Of a stretch of DNA of 64,000 nt, positions 1 to 11,457 are shown piece after piece. Every line of letters begins with the position of its first letter. The stretch's first letter is position 1. Both the position numbers and the translations under genes were made by a program. Under the pieces are notes generated by a model that was not told the DNA's origin, searched no databases, and worked only from the letters and a program-made list of their open reading frames with translations. Source of the stretch: Sarcocystis neurona (lineage: Eukaryota; Apicomplexa; Conoidasida; Eucoccidiorida; Sarcocystidae); the NCBI GenBank assembly GCA_000727475.1, contig KL647291.1, forward strand, positions 1,062,545 through 1,126,544, in the 5' to 3' direction.

Positions 1-160
1 GCTGCTGCTCCTGCTGCTGTCCTGCTGCTGCTGCTCCTGCTGCTGCTGCTCCTGCTGCTGCTGCTCCTGCTGCTGCTGCTCCTGCTGCTGCTGCTCCGGC
101 TGCTGCTGCTCCGGCTGCTGCTCCTCCTGCTGCTGCTGCTCCTGCTGCTGCTGCTACTTG
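1..160. repeat. CTG/CTC minisatellite
   Basis: The window opens inside a tandem array with a unit of about 15 bp (four CTG triplets plus one CTC, later CGG variants). On the opposite strand it reads as CAG-rich DNA. It is cut by the window edge, so its full length and any coding role are unknown. It could be the end of a poly-Leu/poly-Gln coding block or intronic repeat. Confidence 0.85.
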
Positions 161-179
161 TCCTGCCCAGGCAGCAAGC

Positions 180-460
180 TGTACGGCAGATCCTTCCTCT
201 GCCCATTGCTCCTTTGCTTCTTCTTCTCAACTTGATCCGTCTCTTTCTGCTGTTTCTTCTTGTCCTCTGCCTCAGTTTTTAACTTCTGCCTCTGCGTTCT
301 CCGGTGTCCCCCCCTCCGCGTCTTCCACTTTATTGTCCTCTTCCTCCTCTCCCTTTTCTTCATCTGACTCTCTCTTCCCTTTCTCTTCTCCTTTTTCCTC
401 TCCTTTCTTTTCCTTTCCCTTTTCTCTCGCGTGGACCTATTCTTCCTTTAAAAACCTGTT
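180..460 (+). other. Pyrimidine-rich tract
   Basis: The plus strand is dominated by TCTTC/TTTCC runs with very few purines. Similar tracts in this window lie directly upstream of exons (for example before 11458, 14296, 19131 and the SLU7 start). This one may likewise be the 3' part of an intron or a leader of a plus-strand gene. No gene is supported inside it. Confidence 0.4.
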
Positions 461-989
461 TCTTCCTGCTGCTACTGCAGCCGCCGGCTGCTGCTGGGCA
501 GGCCCCCGTGTTCTTCTCTCTGCGATGTATGCAGCAGCATACGACTACTGCTGCTTGCTGCTGCGGTTACTTCGAGAACCGACCTTCTACTTTTCCCTGT
601 TCCTCTGCATCAGCTGCTCTGCTCTCCTGCAGCAGCTGGCATGCGCTTGCTCCCGGCGCCTTGTTCCTTGCGTGAGGAGCAGCAGTCCCTGTAGCAGCAC
701 CACCACCAGCAGAGCCCCGGCTGCAAGAGGAAGAAAAAGCAGCAGCAATAGCATCAGCAACAGCAACAGCAGTGCGGAGACACCTGCTGCTGTTGCAGGC
801 GATACTTCTCTTCAGCAGCAGCAGCAGGTGAAGGCAATGGCTTCAAAGAGCTGCACTCTTGCAGGCGTGCGGCGGCTGTCCTCTTATGCGGGCAACAACA
901 GCAGCAACAAAGGTAGGCTTCACATGCATCAGCAGCAACAACAGCAGCGGCGGGAGCAAAACGAGGAGCGTCAGAAGAAGAAGAAATAG
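333..989 (+). CDS. Candidate low-complexity exon (Ser/Gln/Ala-rich)
   Basis: An open frame of 218 codons. Its first half reads through the pyrimidine tract as Ser/Phe/Pro-rich and is probably not coding. Its second half (about 700-989) has CAG triplets on the plus strand, giving Ser-, Asn- and Gln-rich sequence with one non-repetitive patch. CAG on the coding strand is typical of coccidian exons, so plus-strand coding from about 700 is plausible. No domain is recognised, and neither a start nor a splice site is proven. The open frame at 1004-1339 in another frame has the same style and could be a continuation after an intron. Confidence 0.22.
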   Translation: MSSSSSPFSSSDSLFPFSSPFSSPFFSFPFSLAWTYSSFKNLFLPAATAAAGCCWAGPRVLLSAMYAAAYDYCCLLLRLLREPTFYFSLFLCISCSALLQQLACACSRRLVPCVRSSSPCSSTTTSRAPAARGRKSSSNSISNSNSSAETPAAVAGDTSLQQQQQVKAMASKSCTLAGVRRLSSYAGNNSSNKGRLHMHQQQQQQRREQNEERQKKKK

Positions 990-1300
990 TAGCCGCAACA
1001 GCAGTGAGGAATGCAGGGGCTGCCGAAGCAACTCCAGCAGCAGGAGAGTCACAAGCAGAAGCCAACGGCAGTAAAGAGACGCGCCCCGCGACTGTGCCAG
1101 CAGCAGCAGCAACGGGAACACGCAGTTCCTCATTCTCCTCCTCCTCTTCCTGCAGCAGGAGCAGCAGCGTCTCCCTCAGAGAGAACAGCGCTCAACGTGC
1201 AGCATCAACAGAGGAGGACGTTGTAGCCACGTGTAACAGCAGCAGCAAGAGAAACAGCAACTGCCCTACCAGAAGAAGCAGCGCCGACAAGCCGCTGACA
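700..1300 (+). repeat. CAG-rich block
   Basis: Interrupted CAG/AGC triplets run over about 600 bp and are open in several frames, which read as poly-Gln, poly-Ser or poly-Ala. It may be coding (see the candidate at 333-989), but the frame cannot be settled from sequence alone. Confidence 0.7.
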
Positions 1301-1486
1301 TATATACTTCAATATATGTGTATCCATATGCAAAGGTAGCAGTCAACTTCTTTGTGCCCACTGCCCACCAACGTATATTGATATACCCATATATACTTCT
1401 TTTTTGAGGAACGAAGAGAAGTAAGTACACATATATCGATGTGTGTGGGTGTGGCAGTAACAGCCCCCCGAGCCCCAAGAAGGAAT

Positions 1487-1543
1487 AGCAGCAGCAGCAG
1501 CATGCAACAGCAGCAGCAGCAGCATGCAACAGCAGCAGCAGTG
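1487..1543. repeat. CAG repeat with ATGCAA spacers
   Basis: About 2.5 copies of a 21-bp unit made of five CAG triplets followed by CATGCAA. A short block in otherwise non-repetitive DNA. I see no gene in 1340-1590. Confidence 0.85.
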
Positions 1544-1589
1544 GGGTATCACGTCGCAGAAATTTTGACACCTACGTTCTAAAAAATTT

Positions 1590-1875
1590 ACATTCCTTCC
1601 TCCATATATATATACACGTATCGCACAGTTGTATGTGTACATGTATACAAATATATATATATATATATGTACACGAATTGAACAGGTGTACGTATACATA
1701 AATACAAAGATATAAATATATATACACGTAATGAACAGGTGTGTGTAGACGTATACACCAATATGTGTATATATACATGTATATATGCATGTATACACGT
1801 ATCGAACAGGTGTACGTATACATATATACGAATATATATACGTATATATATCTATACATATAGGTATATGTTTTT
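1590..1875. repeat. Degenerate ~60-bp TA-rich tandem repeat
   Basis: About four imperfect copies. Each has a GAACAGGTGTACGTATAC-like core (seen near 1680, 1735 and 1805, and more weakly near 1625) set in TATATA filler. The conserved core shows that this is duplicated sequence and not plain TA slippage. Confidence 0.7.
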
Positions 1876-3330
1876 GTGTGGGGTTTCAGAGCTGCGGACA
1901 TGCGCGTAGATGAACTCTATACGTAGTACACACTGGGTCGAGCTATAAAGCACATTTGTAACTGTCTATCATTAGCTGTATATCTTTGTATCTACTTTTT
2001 CCTTATATTCGTATATATGTACATATATCCATCTATCTAGAGGGAGACACATGTGTATGTACGTGCCAATAAGATGATAGAATATCAGCCATGCTCTTCA
2101 TACGTATGTATGTGTACGTATATGTATATGTGTGTCTACATACGTATGTGTGTATGTGTATGTATATGTATATGGGTATATGTGTGTGTGTATATATATA
2201 TATGTATATATATATATGTTAAATGAGAGAGAGAGAGAGACAAAAGTGGTCGGTGTTCAGGTAATGTGGTTATGTGCGTCTTGTGGAGTGCGAAGAAACA
2301 TTTTTTAAATTCTCTCTGTCTGCATGCTTGCTTGGTGCAGCACGTCCCTCTTGTATAAGCCTACCTATGTGTGTGTGTGTGTAGACCTATGCTGCACATG
2401 TATTTGCTTATATATGCCTATATATATCTACATCAGCACATATACACATATATATGGATATAAATGAAAATACCCACACACATGTAAATATGAAATGACT
2501 CATGTACATAAACATGTGTACAACTATATATATATATATATGTACGTATATATGTGTAGGCGTATGTATACATAAGTATGTACAGACATACGGGAAGAAA
2601 CTCCCGCATACGTCAAAAAGGACGTGTATACATAGGTATATATATATGCGTGTATAGGGGAAGAACCGTCTATTCACACATGCAATTCTATCTTTTTCTT
2701 TTCTGTCGAGGCGTCATTCTAAGGATGAACTGTATGGCTTCTTCGGCATGCAGAGAGAAACGTAGAAATCCATTTTAATCTGCCAAAAAAGTCGTACGTG
2801 CATCACGTTTGACACTCCTCACATACATCACTTTCCGTATATATATATATATATATTTGTATGTTTAATATTTATACACATGGGAGGATTGTTACAGACT
2901 ATCACACATATCTAAATGCGGTGCGTATATGTATATATATATATTATAGTACTGCATGTATGTATGCACACATCCCTGTATACGTAAACCGTTTACATTC
3001 ATATATATATATATGCCTATTTTCATACTCCTGTATAGACGTTTATTCAACTGTCTGTAAATGTGCACATACATGTACATGTCTTCATATCGTATTGTCA
3101 TATATATATATAAGAGTAATACATGCGTATATATACATACATATATATATGTATATATATAGAGAGAGACATACACACGCACGCACATACACATCCACGT
3201 ATGTTGTCGCATATATATACATATATATATATGTAAGAAACATGTACGTGTATACATACTTATCGATGTAGAGTGAGATACACATACACGTGCACGTGTA
3301 TTGTTACATATATTTATGTATGTATGTGTA
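1876..3330. other. Gene-free TA/TG microsatellite region
   Basis: TATA, TATG, TG and GA microsatellites predominate (for example 2100-2220, 2370-2385, 2525-2540, 2838-2855, 3100-3240). Open frames here read as Tyr/Ile/His/Cys repeats on both strands and are artefacts of the repeats. No gene is supported. Confidence 0.7.
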
Positions 3331-3339
3331 AAAAATAAA

Positions 3340-3570
3340 TAGATATATAAAGAGAGTGATAGAGGGAGAGAGCCACACACGTCCAGGCGCATATAGGCGT
3401 CTCTGTATACCGACGTGTATACATACGTATATGTGTATATAAGAAAAAAAAAAAATATATATATGTATATATATAGAGAGAGGGTGAGGGCAGGAGATAC
3501 ACATATACATGCGCATATTGGCGTCTTTGTATATTGGCGCATATATATATGTGTAGAGAGAGACAGATGC
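3340..3570. repeat. Degenerate ~130-bp tandem duplication
   Basis: Two diverged copies carry, in order, a GAGAGAGAG tract, a CACACGTCCAGG or CACATATACATG stretch, a GCGCATATnGGCGTCT core (near 3387 and 3511) and a TATATA run. The order of blocks is kept while the bases differ, which indicates an old duplication. Confidence 0.6.
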
Positions 3571-3653
3571 ATCTTTGATCCCCTTATGTATCTGTAAGAC
3601 TGTAAAGAGGCAAGTAGTTAGAAGGAGACTCGAAGAGTTCAACCGCGTGCGAT

Positions 3654-5603
3654 GTGGTGATGCCCCTGCGTGCTGCTGCTGCTTGTTTTCGTACAGAGGA
3701 AATCGAGGTGTACGTACACCTGACGAGTCTCTTCTTCGCGCTTTTTTCGCTCTTGCTGGTGCTGCTCTCCTTGGTGGGTTTCTCTTCCTTTGCCAGCAGT
3801 CGTCGACCTGGCTACGCTTTCTTTTCATCTCGTCCCGAGGTTCCTGCGTTATGGTCTTCCTATGTGTCTTCCCCCGGTCTTTCTTCAAAACCGGAAAACG
3901 AAGCAGCTCTTCCTCCTCCTGCGACTTCTTCGTCGGCTCGAACAGGAACAACAGCAGCAGCTCCGCCCACAGGATCTCTGCGACCCGTCGAGCCCATCTT
4001 TTCTTCTCCCCGTTCCCCTGTGTCCTTTCCTTCCCCAACAGCAGCGGCAACAGCAGAAGGACGCGACTTCGCTGCTCCTGCTGCTGCTGCTGCTGCCTCC
4101 GGTGCTGCTGCTGCTGAGGCTGTCGGTGCCGGTGCTGGTCTGCAGGAAGTGTTGCTGGCGTTTTTCTGCGCGCAGTCGCTGCTGCTGCTGTTCTTCTCCG
4201 TCTGCGACCGCGCGACCTCCTCTTCATCGTCTGTTATGTCCTTTTTATTCAACAAGTTCTCGGTGTTCTTCTTTGCTTCTCGTGCGTCTCATTCTTCTTA
4301 TCTTTCTTGTCGCCGCAGCCCGGATTCCCCTTGCGATTTGCAGCTGCCAGCTCTCACCTTCTCTCGTGCCGGTTCGCTGCAGCAGCAACACCCGCTGCAG
4401 CAGCAAGCGCAGCAGCAGCAGGAGGACCACTTGCAGCGGCTACGGGTTCCTGAAGAGCAACAGAAGTGCGAGACGCATATCCAGCAGCAGCAGCAGTCGC
4501 AAGGGGTGAAGACGCTTTCCTCCCCCCGTACAGTCTCTGTTGAAGTGAAGGAGGCAGCCTTTGCATATCCGTTTGTTGCGAGCTTTTTGAAGACAGGCGC
4601 TGCCGACAAGACAGAGGCAGCGTCAGACCCTGAGAGAAATGGCGAAGAAAGGAGAGGAGGAGGAGGAGAAAAAGGGGCAAACGGAAGAAAACAAAGAGAA
4701 ATAGCCGTAGCAGGCGACACGGAATGGGAAATGAATGTATGTGCATCGCGATTTCCTTTTGAGAAATACTATTTGCGCGGGATGATGATGCTGCTGTTGC
4801 TGCCGATTGCTGCCGCCTGCGGCGTGCTGCTGCCGTGCACCGCGGCAGCCTGTGTGGCTTTGCGATTGAACAGACGACACATGCAGAAACAGCTGCTTGT
4901 GAGCCAGAGACGCTTCAGTAGTGAAGCAGCGGGTGCTGTAGGTGAAGCAGACGCCTGGGTTTGCTGCTGCTGCTGCCACCTGATGCTGGCGCTCGCTGCG
5001 CTGCTCTTCTGCTGTTGCTGCTGCTGCTGGTTCCCTTGGGAAGAGTGGAGGGGTGGCGCGCCGCGCATACAGCAGCGCGACTTGCGACAGCCAGACGAGG
5101 TCTCCCAACAGCAGCAGCAGCACGTATTGCTGCTGCAGTCCTTGGGTGTAACCCACCGCCTCGGCAGTAGCAGCAGGGGGAGCGCGAAGAACGCTGCGCC
5201 GCTGCAGCAGCTCCGCTCGCAGCAGCTGGAGCAGCACACGAAGGTCATCACAGGCGGGAGAGAGCTGCGGCACGAGGAAGACTGGCAGCAGGAAGCAGAA
5301 ATGAAGAAGCGAAGGCAAGAACAGCAAAGCGAAGCAGAGCAGAGATCGGGAAGTATTTTCTGTTTCCCGCTGCTGCTGTTCTTCTCAGCGACCGCTGTTC
5401 AGGAAGGCCTGCTGCTTGCTCTCCTCCTGCTGCTGTTCGCTCTCTGGCGGCCCGCTCCTGTGCTGCAGCGGGATCACGTACGTCCCGCAGCAGAGACCGA
5501 GATCCTCTACACATATTTATATGCATGCCGCGAGATAGGGATAGCGAGAGAAACCGAGGGTAGACACACAAGAAGCGAGAGAGAGAGGGACACATATGGA
5601 TAG
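3654..5603 (+). CDS. Candidate 649-residue low-complexity protein
   Basis: A single open frame of 649 codons, far longer than chance predicts. Composition: an early hydrophobic stretch (residues ~22-50), Ser/Ala/Pro-rich sequence to ~170, Gln-rich blocks (~245-285), a non-repetitive patch (~285-370), a strongly hydrophobic segment (~375-405) that could span a membrane, a Cys-rich hydrophobic run (~435-460), more Gln (~480-490) and a Leu-rich run near 600. No known domain is recognised. CAG and CTG triplets alternate between strands, so part of the openness could come from the repeats, and the minus strand is open over 4623-5327. The last ~30 residues run into GA repeat and are doubtful. Introns may be included. 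Confidence 0.35.
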   Translation: MVMPLRAAAACFRTEEIEVYVHLTSLFFALFSLLLVLLSLVGFSSFASSRRPGYAFFSSRPEVPALWSSYVSSPGLSSKPENEAALPPPATSSSARTGTTAAAPPTGSLRPVEPIFSSPRSPVSFPSPTAAATAEGRDFAAPAAAAAASGAAAAEAVGAGAGLQEVLLAFFCAQSLLLLFFSVCDRATSSSSSVMSFLFNKFSVFFFASRASHSSYLSCRRSPDSPCDLQLPALTFSRAGSLQQQHPLQQQAQQQQEDHLQRLRVPEEQQKCETHIQQQQQSQGVKTLSSPRTVSVEVKEAAFAYPFVASFLKTGAADKTEAASDPERNGEERRGGGGEKGANGRKQREIAVAGDTEWEMNVCASRFPFEKYYLRGMMMLLLLPIAAACGVLLPCTAAACVALRLNRRHMQKQLLVSQRRFSSEAAGAVGEADAWVCCCCCHLMLALAALLFCCCCCCWFPWEEWRGGAPRIQQRDLRQPDEVSQQQQQHVLLLQSLGVTHRLGSSSRGSAKNAAPLQQLRSQQLEQHTKVITGGRELRHEEDWQQEAEMKKRRQEQQSEAEQRSGSIFCFPLLLFFSATAVQEGLLLALLLLLFALWRPAPVLQRDHVRPAAETEILYTYLYACREIGIARETEGRHTRSERERDTYG

Positions 5604-7240
5604 AGAGAGAGACGTGCACACTTGTGGAACAGAAAAAGCCGTGTGTCTAATTTTATGAGGAAAGGCTGAGAAAGCAAGACATATATATATATATATGTAT
5701 ATGTATGTCTGGACTGATATATAAGTATATATATGTATATATACGTAGAGTGGGAGAGGGAGAGACACACACGTCTATGTAAAGAGGGAGAATGAAAGAG
5801 AAGGGCACATGCACCTGCATATTTATATATGCAAGTGGTGGCCAAGATAGACGTAGCAACAGAGAGGAGGACCTGCACATGCATGTGAATTTCCCTCTCT
5901 CTCGATATATGTGTAAGTAGCGCCACACAGAAACACACGTCGCCTGTGACAGAACCACCTGTCTTCTCTGGATACATGGGCTTGTGCATCCTAACGAAGT
6001 ACTCGTCTTTCGAAATATATACACATATGTATCTCACAGTAATACTATACAACAACATTACACGCTTATATATATATATATATATATGGGCACGTTTACG
6101 TCCCTCTCTCGCTCTCTCTCTATATATGTATATATATATATATATATACATATGTATATATCGATACGTGTGGATATATATATATATATATACGGACATT
6201 TACGTCCCTCTCTCTCTGTGTATGTATATGTATGTTGACACTTATATATATATATTTACGAGTGAATACTACGTGTATAGGTGCATATATGCGAGTCCGT
6301 TAGTAAATGTGTGGCCACGCGTAGACATATCGGTGCCATACAGCTGTATACAGACGACGGCGCGGAGTCTCTGTCTTCTCTTCTTATGTATATATGCACG
6401 TGTGTGTCCCCTACAAATATACGTATCTTTGCGTGCATATATATAAAGAGAGGTAGATAGATAGACAGTCATATCACAATTATACATAGACACCAGTTAC
6501 ATCTCTATGCTTATATGTGTATATACCATCGTAACAAGAAGACGTCCTGGACTACGCTGCAAACATGCACACACATATATGTATATATATATATATATGT
6601 TAACATACGACGCGTAAGCAGGCACATGTAGACCTCCCTCTCTCTGTATATTTCCAAATTATTCTACACGCATACGTGATGACCTTTTCATGTATGTATA
6701 CGTATGTAGGTCGTCACGCAAACATACTTCAGGGGTACAAATGCCTCAGGACACATATGCATACATATATACGTATATGTAGGTGTACGTCTACGTTGCT
6801 GTTGCTGTCTGTCTGTGTGCAAATCAGTGTACATACACGTGTGGTAATCCTTCCATATATATGTCGAGAGAGGAGGAGAGGAAAAGAGCGGAAGAGAGAG
6901 CGAAGGAAGGCAGGTAGAGAGAGTTGCATGCGTATATGGGGCAACATATGAGCCGCTCGTTGGCAGTGGCTCTGTGTAGACCGATGTCCTGCAGCTATCC
7001 TTTCTGCAGGAATATGTGTGTATATGTGTCTGTTCAAATATTAAGAAATCTGCATATTCTCCCGTTGTCTTGTTGTAGAAGAAACAGCGTCCTACATTTG
7101 CGTCCCCTCGTATACGTATAGACTTACATGCGTATATGCATTTGCATGTGTACACATTCTAAATACGTACATACATATATAGGTACACATATATGTATGT
7201 ATATATATATGTGTGTGTATGCGCTTGTATAGCGGAATAG
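5604..7240. other. Gene-free TA/GA microsatellite region
   Basis: TATATA, GAGAGA and TATG repeats are interspersed with short unique stretches. A CGTTTACGTCCCTCTCTC motif is duplicated near 6093 and 6198, each next to TA repeat, so part of this is a tandem duplication. No supported gene. Confidence 0.6.
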
Positions 7241-7594
7241 ACGTTGCCGTCCCGTGAAGGGGAGGAAGACAAGGAGAACACTTTCTCAGAAACGAACTGC
7301 AGGGAAAAAAAGAGGGGGACACGTCCAGCTTGTGCTTGCTCGGTGTTCGTCCCTTTTTCTGTCTCTCTGTTTGGGCGTGTCTGTCTCCGTGTCTCTCTGC
7401 CCTCCCGCTCTGTCTCTCTGTGTGTCCGTCTCTCTCTTTTTTGCCCAGCGGCGCCGTCTCCTCCGTACGTGATTCCGCGGAATTCTCGTACGGATGCCAA
7501 GGCGTGCAGACCAAAACTGCGTCTCCTGTGTTGGGCCGCGAAGATGTGGCTGACTATGGGTGTTTGTTGTGGGGGGAAGCGAGGAGACGGCGGC

Positions 7595-8002
7595 ACGAAA
7601 GATACAGTCCCACCAATTGTAATGATGTATAATACAAGTCCAGATAACCAGGCAGTAGTCAAGTAACTATATTGTGATGCAAGGAGACGGCGGGAGGTCA
7701 GAGGAGACGGCGGGAGGTCAGAGGAGAGGGTGTGCCGGGCAGCGTGTCTGCTGCTCCTCTTTCTTCTGCTCGTTGTTCCTCTTTGCAGAGACAGACGGGT
7801 GCCATAAAATTGAGTGTAGTCCTTTGTTGTTATAATAGTAAAGCAAGTATAATGATAACAGTGGAATACAGCGTGTGAAGTATATCGGATAGCCAAGGTA
7901 ATACCAGTAACGATTTGCATCACAATATTGTTACTTGACTACTGCCTGGTTATCTGGACTTGTATTATACATCATTACAATTGGTGGGACTGTATCTTTC
8001 GT
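7595..8002. mobile_element. Foldback / MITE-like inverted repeat
   Basis: The arm at 7595-7680 and the arm at 7917-8002 are reverse complements over 86 bp with one pair of bases mismatched. They flank a 236-bp spacer. The arms are unique, non-microsatellite sequence of ordinary composition. The match stops sharply at both outer ends, and I see no target-site duplication. The spacer begins with two 20-bp direct repeats containing GGAGACGGCGGGAGGTCAG; a related GAGGAGACGGCGG also lies just outside the left arm (7581). No transposase is encoded. It could be a non-autonomous terminal-inverted-repeat element, a foldback element, or a local inverted duplication. An RNA from either strand could form an 86-bp duplex. 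Confidence 0.75.
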
Positions 8003-8669
8003 ACCTACGGTTGTACCACCAAGCCTCTTCTTCCAAGTAGATTTCATCGACCTAAAATTCTCATGGCTGTCCCGTCTCTTTTTGTTTTCTGCATCTATGA
8101 GAGAGACACGCGGGCGCAGTGGATTCTCACGTTTTCTTCCTGTCTTCTTCCGCTCGCTCCTTCACTAACCGAAGACGACGCTACTTTTCTGCATTTCCCT
8201 CACGACTCTGAAGTCCCTTCTTGCTCGTCTTCTCTCTTCGTTTTTGTCTCTCTGCAGCTACCGCCCTTCAGGTGGGACCGACATTTGTCTCATGCACAGC
8301 AGCGCGTGTCTCTTGGGTCGTCTTCCTCTTCTTCGTCTTCTTCTGCCTCTTCTCCGTCTCCCTTCCGTTCGTCGCGTCGTTCTTTTCCGTTCACATCTTC
8401 GTTACTCTTCTCGCCTTCTTCGGCTGCTTCTAAATTTTCCCGGGGACTGCTTGCCGTAGGGAACGCGGCAGCTGCTGCGACTGTTTCGGGACTGCAAAGG
8501 ACAGGCAGAGAGCTGCTGTTTCTCCTTCGCTTTCCTTTCTCTTCTCCTGCTGCGACTCTTCTTCCGCCGTTCCTGTCACCGCTTGCTTTCTCCTCTGCCT
8601 CTGCTGCTGCTGCTGGTGTCCCTGCCTTCTCCTCCTTCGTCTCTCCCTCCTTCTCCACTGCTGCTACAG

Positions 8670-8956
8670 CTGTTCCCCTCGCGACGGCGCCAGCAAGTCG
8701 CAGCGGCAGCTCTGGCAGCAGCAGCGGCACGACAGCTGCGGCAGCCGAAGCAGCAGCAGCAACAGCAGCTGCAGCAGCGGAAGAAACTACAGCGGCCCAA
8801 AGAGAAGAAGAAGAGGAAGAAGAAGAAGGAATGCTGGTGCTGCAGCCTCTGCAGCTGTCACTATTCGGGGAATGGGCCATCGACTACGAACAAATTCTGT
8901 CGCTCAACAGTCGCCGAGAAAAAAGAAAAAGAGACGCAGAAGTTCTTGAGTTAGAC
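8670..8956 (+). CDS. Candidate exon upstream of the calycin-like gene
   Basis: After a long pyrimidine tract ending TGCTACAG at 8669, the plus strand codes Ser/Gly- and Ala-rich sequence, a run of eight Glu, and then about 45 non-repetitive residues containing EWAIDYEQILSL and a basic patch (RREKRKR). A possible donor, GTAGCT, follows 8956 and leaves phase 0, which fits the phase-0 exon at 11458. The join is an inference. The minus strand is also open over 8290-8880, so the strand is not certain. Confidence 0.35.
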
Positions 8957-9056
8957 GTAGCTCTCCTAGTAGGTCCTCTCTGTCGTTGCTCTGTTCTTCT
9001 TTTCTGCCAGAAAAAAAAAGTTGCGAGTGATGCCTGTGCAGATCAACAGATGTAGC

Positions 9057-10505
9057 TGAGTACCAGGGTGTCCGCAGGGATGGCAGGGGAAATGGAAGGC
9101 TGTTGAGGAAGCCGTATGTATCTGCGGGTCTGTCTTTTTGTCTAGCGCTATCTTTTTCGTGTCGCTGCTTGCCTACCTCCTTTTATTCATTTCCTCTGCG
9201 AATCTGTTTTCACCTCCCCCTCTATATAAACGTATTCATATGTACACACCCGTACCTACATACATATACGTGTGTATACATATATATATATATATGTGCG
9301 TATATATGCGTATATGCACACATTTATACACACGTATATATACGTATATATATATATATATGTCGTACGTCTGTGCACACGTCTATGTATAAACGTGCAT
9401 ATATTTATATATATATATATGCACCTTTATACATACATTTATACATACCTATATATATATATATATATAATTACTTTGTACGGCTGTCTTCATTCACGTG
9501 TTTGTGTGTGTTTACGCGTGTGTCTGTGTGTATGTGTGTGTGTGTGTCTCTCTCTCTATATATATTTATTGCTATTCACCGGTATATGTACATGTGTATC
9601 TACGTGTATATATATATACATAAATATATATATATACATTTGTTCATGCGTCTATAGGTTCTCTATCTATGCACACCTCTGTGCATACATCAATACACAC
9701 CCATCCATATATATGTATATATACACCTTTGTACGTACATGTATATCTCCGGGTGCACATATGCATATATGTATATCTAAACTTATACGTGAGTCTATAG
9801 GGCGCTTATTTATGCGCACATGCATGCACATCTCCACAAACATATATGTAATGTGTAGGGATGTTATGGATGTGTGTTTGTGTCTCTCTTTCTAGCTGCG
9901 TCAGCCCCTCTTGGTTTATATATGTGTGGGTGTCTCCGTGTGTCTCTGTATATGTGCATGCGTCTTTGTATGTACGTGTCGTTTCCCCTGTCTTTGTATG
10001 CGAACCTCCTTACGTATGGACGGATCTCTGTATCCTCCTCTATTGAGTCTGCATATCTACACATTTCCACGAGAAAACGTGCAACAGAAGTTCGCACGTG
10101 AAGGAGACAAATCGTCCGCGGGGACCTCCACATGCTGAAAAATCGAGAGTTTCGTGACGCGACCTACTCCTTACATACAGAGACATGTGCGTCTCACTAC
10201 ACACACCGTCATACACATATATATATATATATATACACGTATATATTTATGTATACGTCTGTATCTGTATGTGTATGTGTACACAGGCCCATCTCATATA
10301 CAAATATATATATATATATATATATATATTGTAATTGACCGCCTATGTAGTCAATGAAGTACACATGACCCAGTGCGCATATATACATATAATATGCCTA
10401 TACATGTGAATACGTCTATCTTATATATACATGTATATGTATCTATCTTACCGTACATACGTATATACATATATATGTATGCATATCTGGACACGTCTTT
10501 CTTAC

Positions 10506-10536
<31 letters not shown>

Positions 10537-11100
10537 CTCTCTTACACTGTATATATATATATATATATACATGGACACGTCTATCTAACCGTATATGCAT
10601 ATATATACATACGTTCAGACACGTCTATCTTACCATACATATATATATATATGTGCATGGCTTGTTACATGTATATACATATACACCGCTTTACATGGAA
10701 ATAGCGTATATTTTTTGACAGCGGTGACAAATACGCACATGTGACACTTTATGTAGATCTGGGCAGCGCTTCATATGAGCGGGTGTGGTGCCGATTAATC
10801 CGTACATACATCTGTATGTACGCAGAAATGGCAGGCAGCCACCTACCTCTGTCCCTCCTCCCTGTCTTCTTGTTAAAGATATGTGGACAACACAGAAGTC
10901 TGTATTCCCACACGTCTGTAGACAGAGAGATACATAAGCAGATTTCTTCGCATTGACAAAAAGGTCTGTGTGTGTCTCTATCTATATGTGAAATACATAT
11001 GTATATGTACCTATGTATATATGTATACACGTGTGATAGAGGCATATACCGGCTCTTCGGGACTGTAGCACTGCCTGCGGTGGAAGCGTGAAGGGTAGGG
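9057..11100. other. Gene-free TA/TATG repeat region
   Basis: Between candidate exons. Dense TATATA, TACATA and TGTGTG repeats occupy 9235-9780 and 10210-10680; 10700-11050 is mostly unique. Tyr/Ile-rich open frames on both strands are repeat artefacts. If the exons at 8670 and 11458 belong to one gene, this is its intron. Confidence 0.6.
10395..10660. repeat. ~60-bp tandem repeat with ACACGTCTATCTTACCGTA core
   Basis: Five imperfect copies of an (AC)ACGTCTATCTTACCGTA-like core (near 10408, 10440, 10489, 10574, 10619) are separated by TA-rich filler. It is a satellite whose unit is unique sequence plus an expandable TA run. Confidence 0.7.
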
Positions 11101-11457
11101 CCACATCGCGCTCTCCAAAATCTTCTCTATGCCCAGGCACTCTCCCGTCCTCCTCTATTTCTCTGAATTCCGCCCTTTTCCTTCGTTCTTCCCCTTCTCC
11201 CATTTCTTCGTTTCTCTTGCTGGTGTTCTTCCTTCGGTCCTCTCTTTTCCGTTTCTTCATCGCACGACTGCTTGTGTTTGTCCCGCTCCGCATCCGTCCC
11301 TTCCTTCACCGCTCGTTGCTCGGCTGCAGGAGTTGCTGCTGCTCTTTCCCTGTTGCTGCTGAACTTCCTGCTGCTGCTCCGTAGCTACTCCACGCGCTGC
11401 TCGACGTTTCCTTCTGCTCCTCCTGCTGCTGCTCCTGCCGTTTCTTTTCCTTGACAG

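Noticed and set aside
8290..8880. Minus-strand Ala/Glu-rich protein of 196 residues
   Set aside because: Possible, but the plus-strand reading has CAG as coding triplet and a non-repetitive stretch after the Glu run, so I preferred plus.
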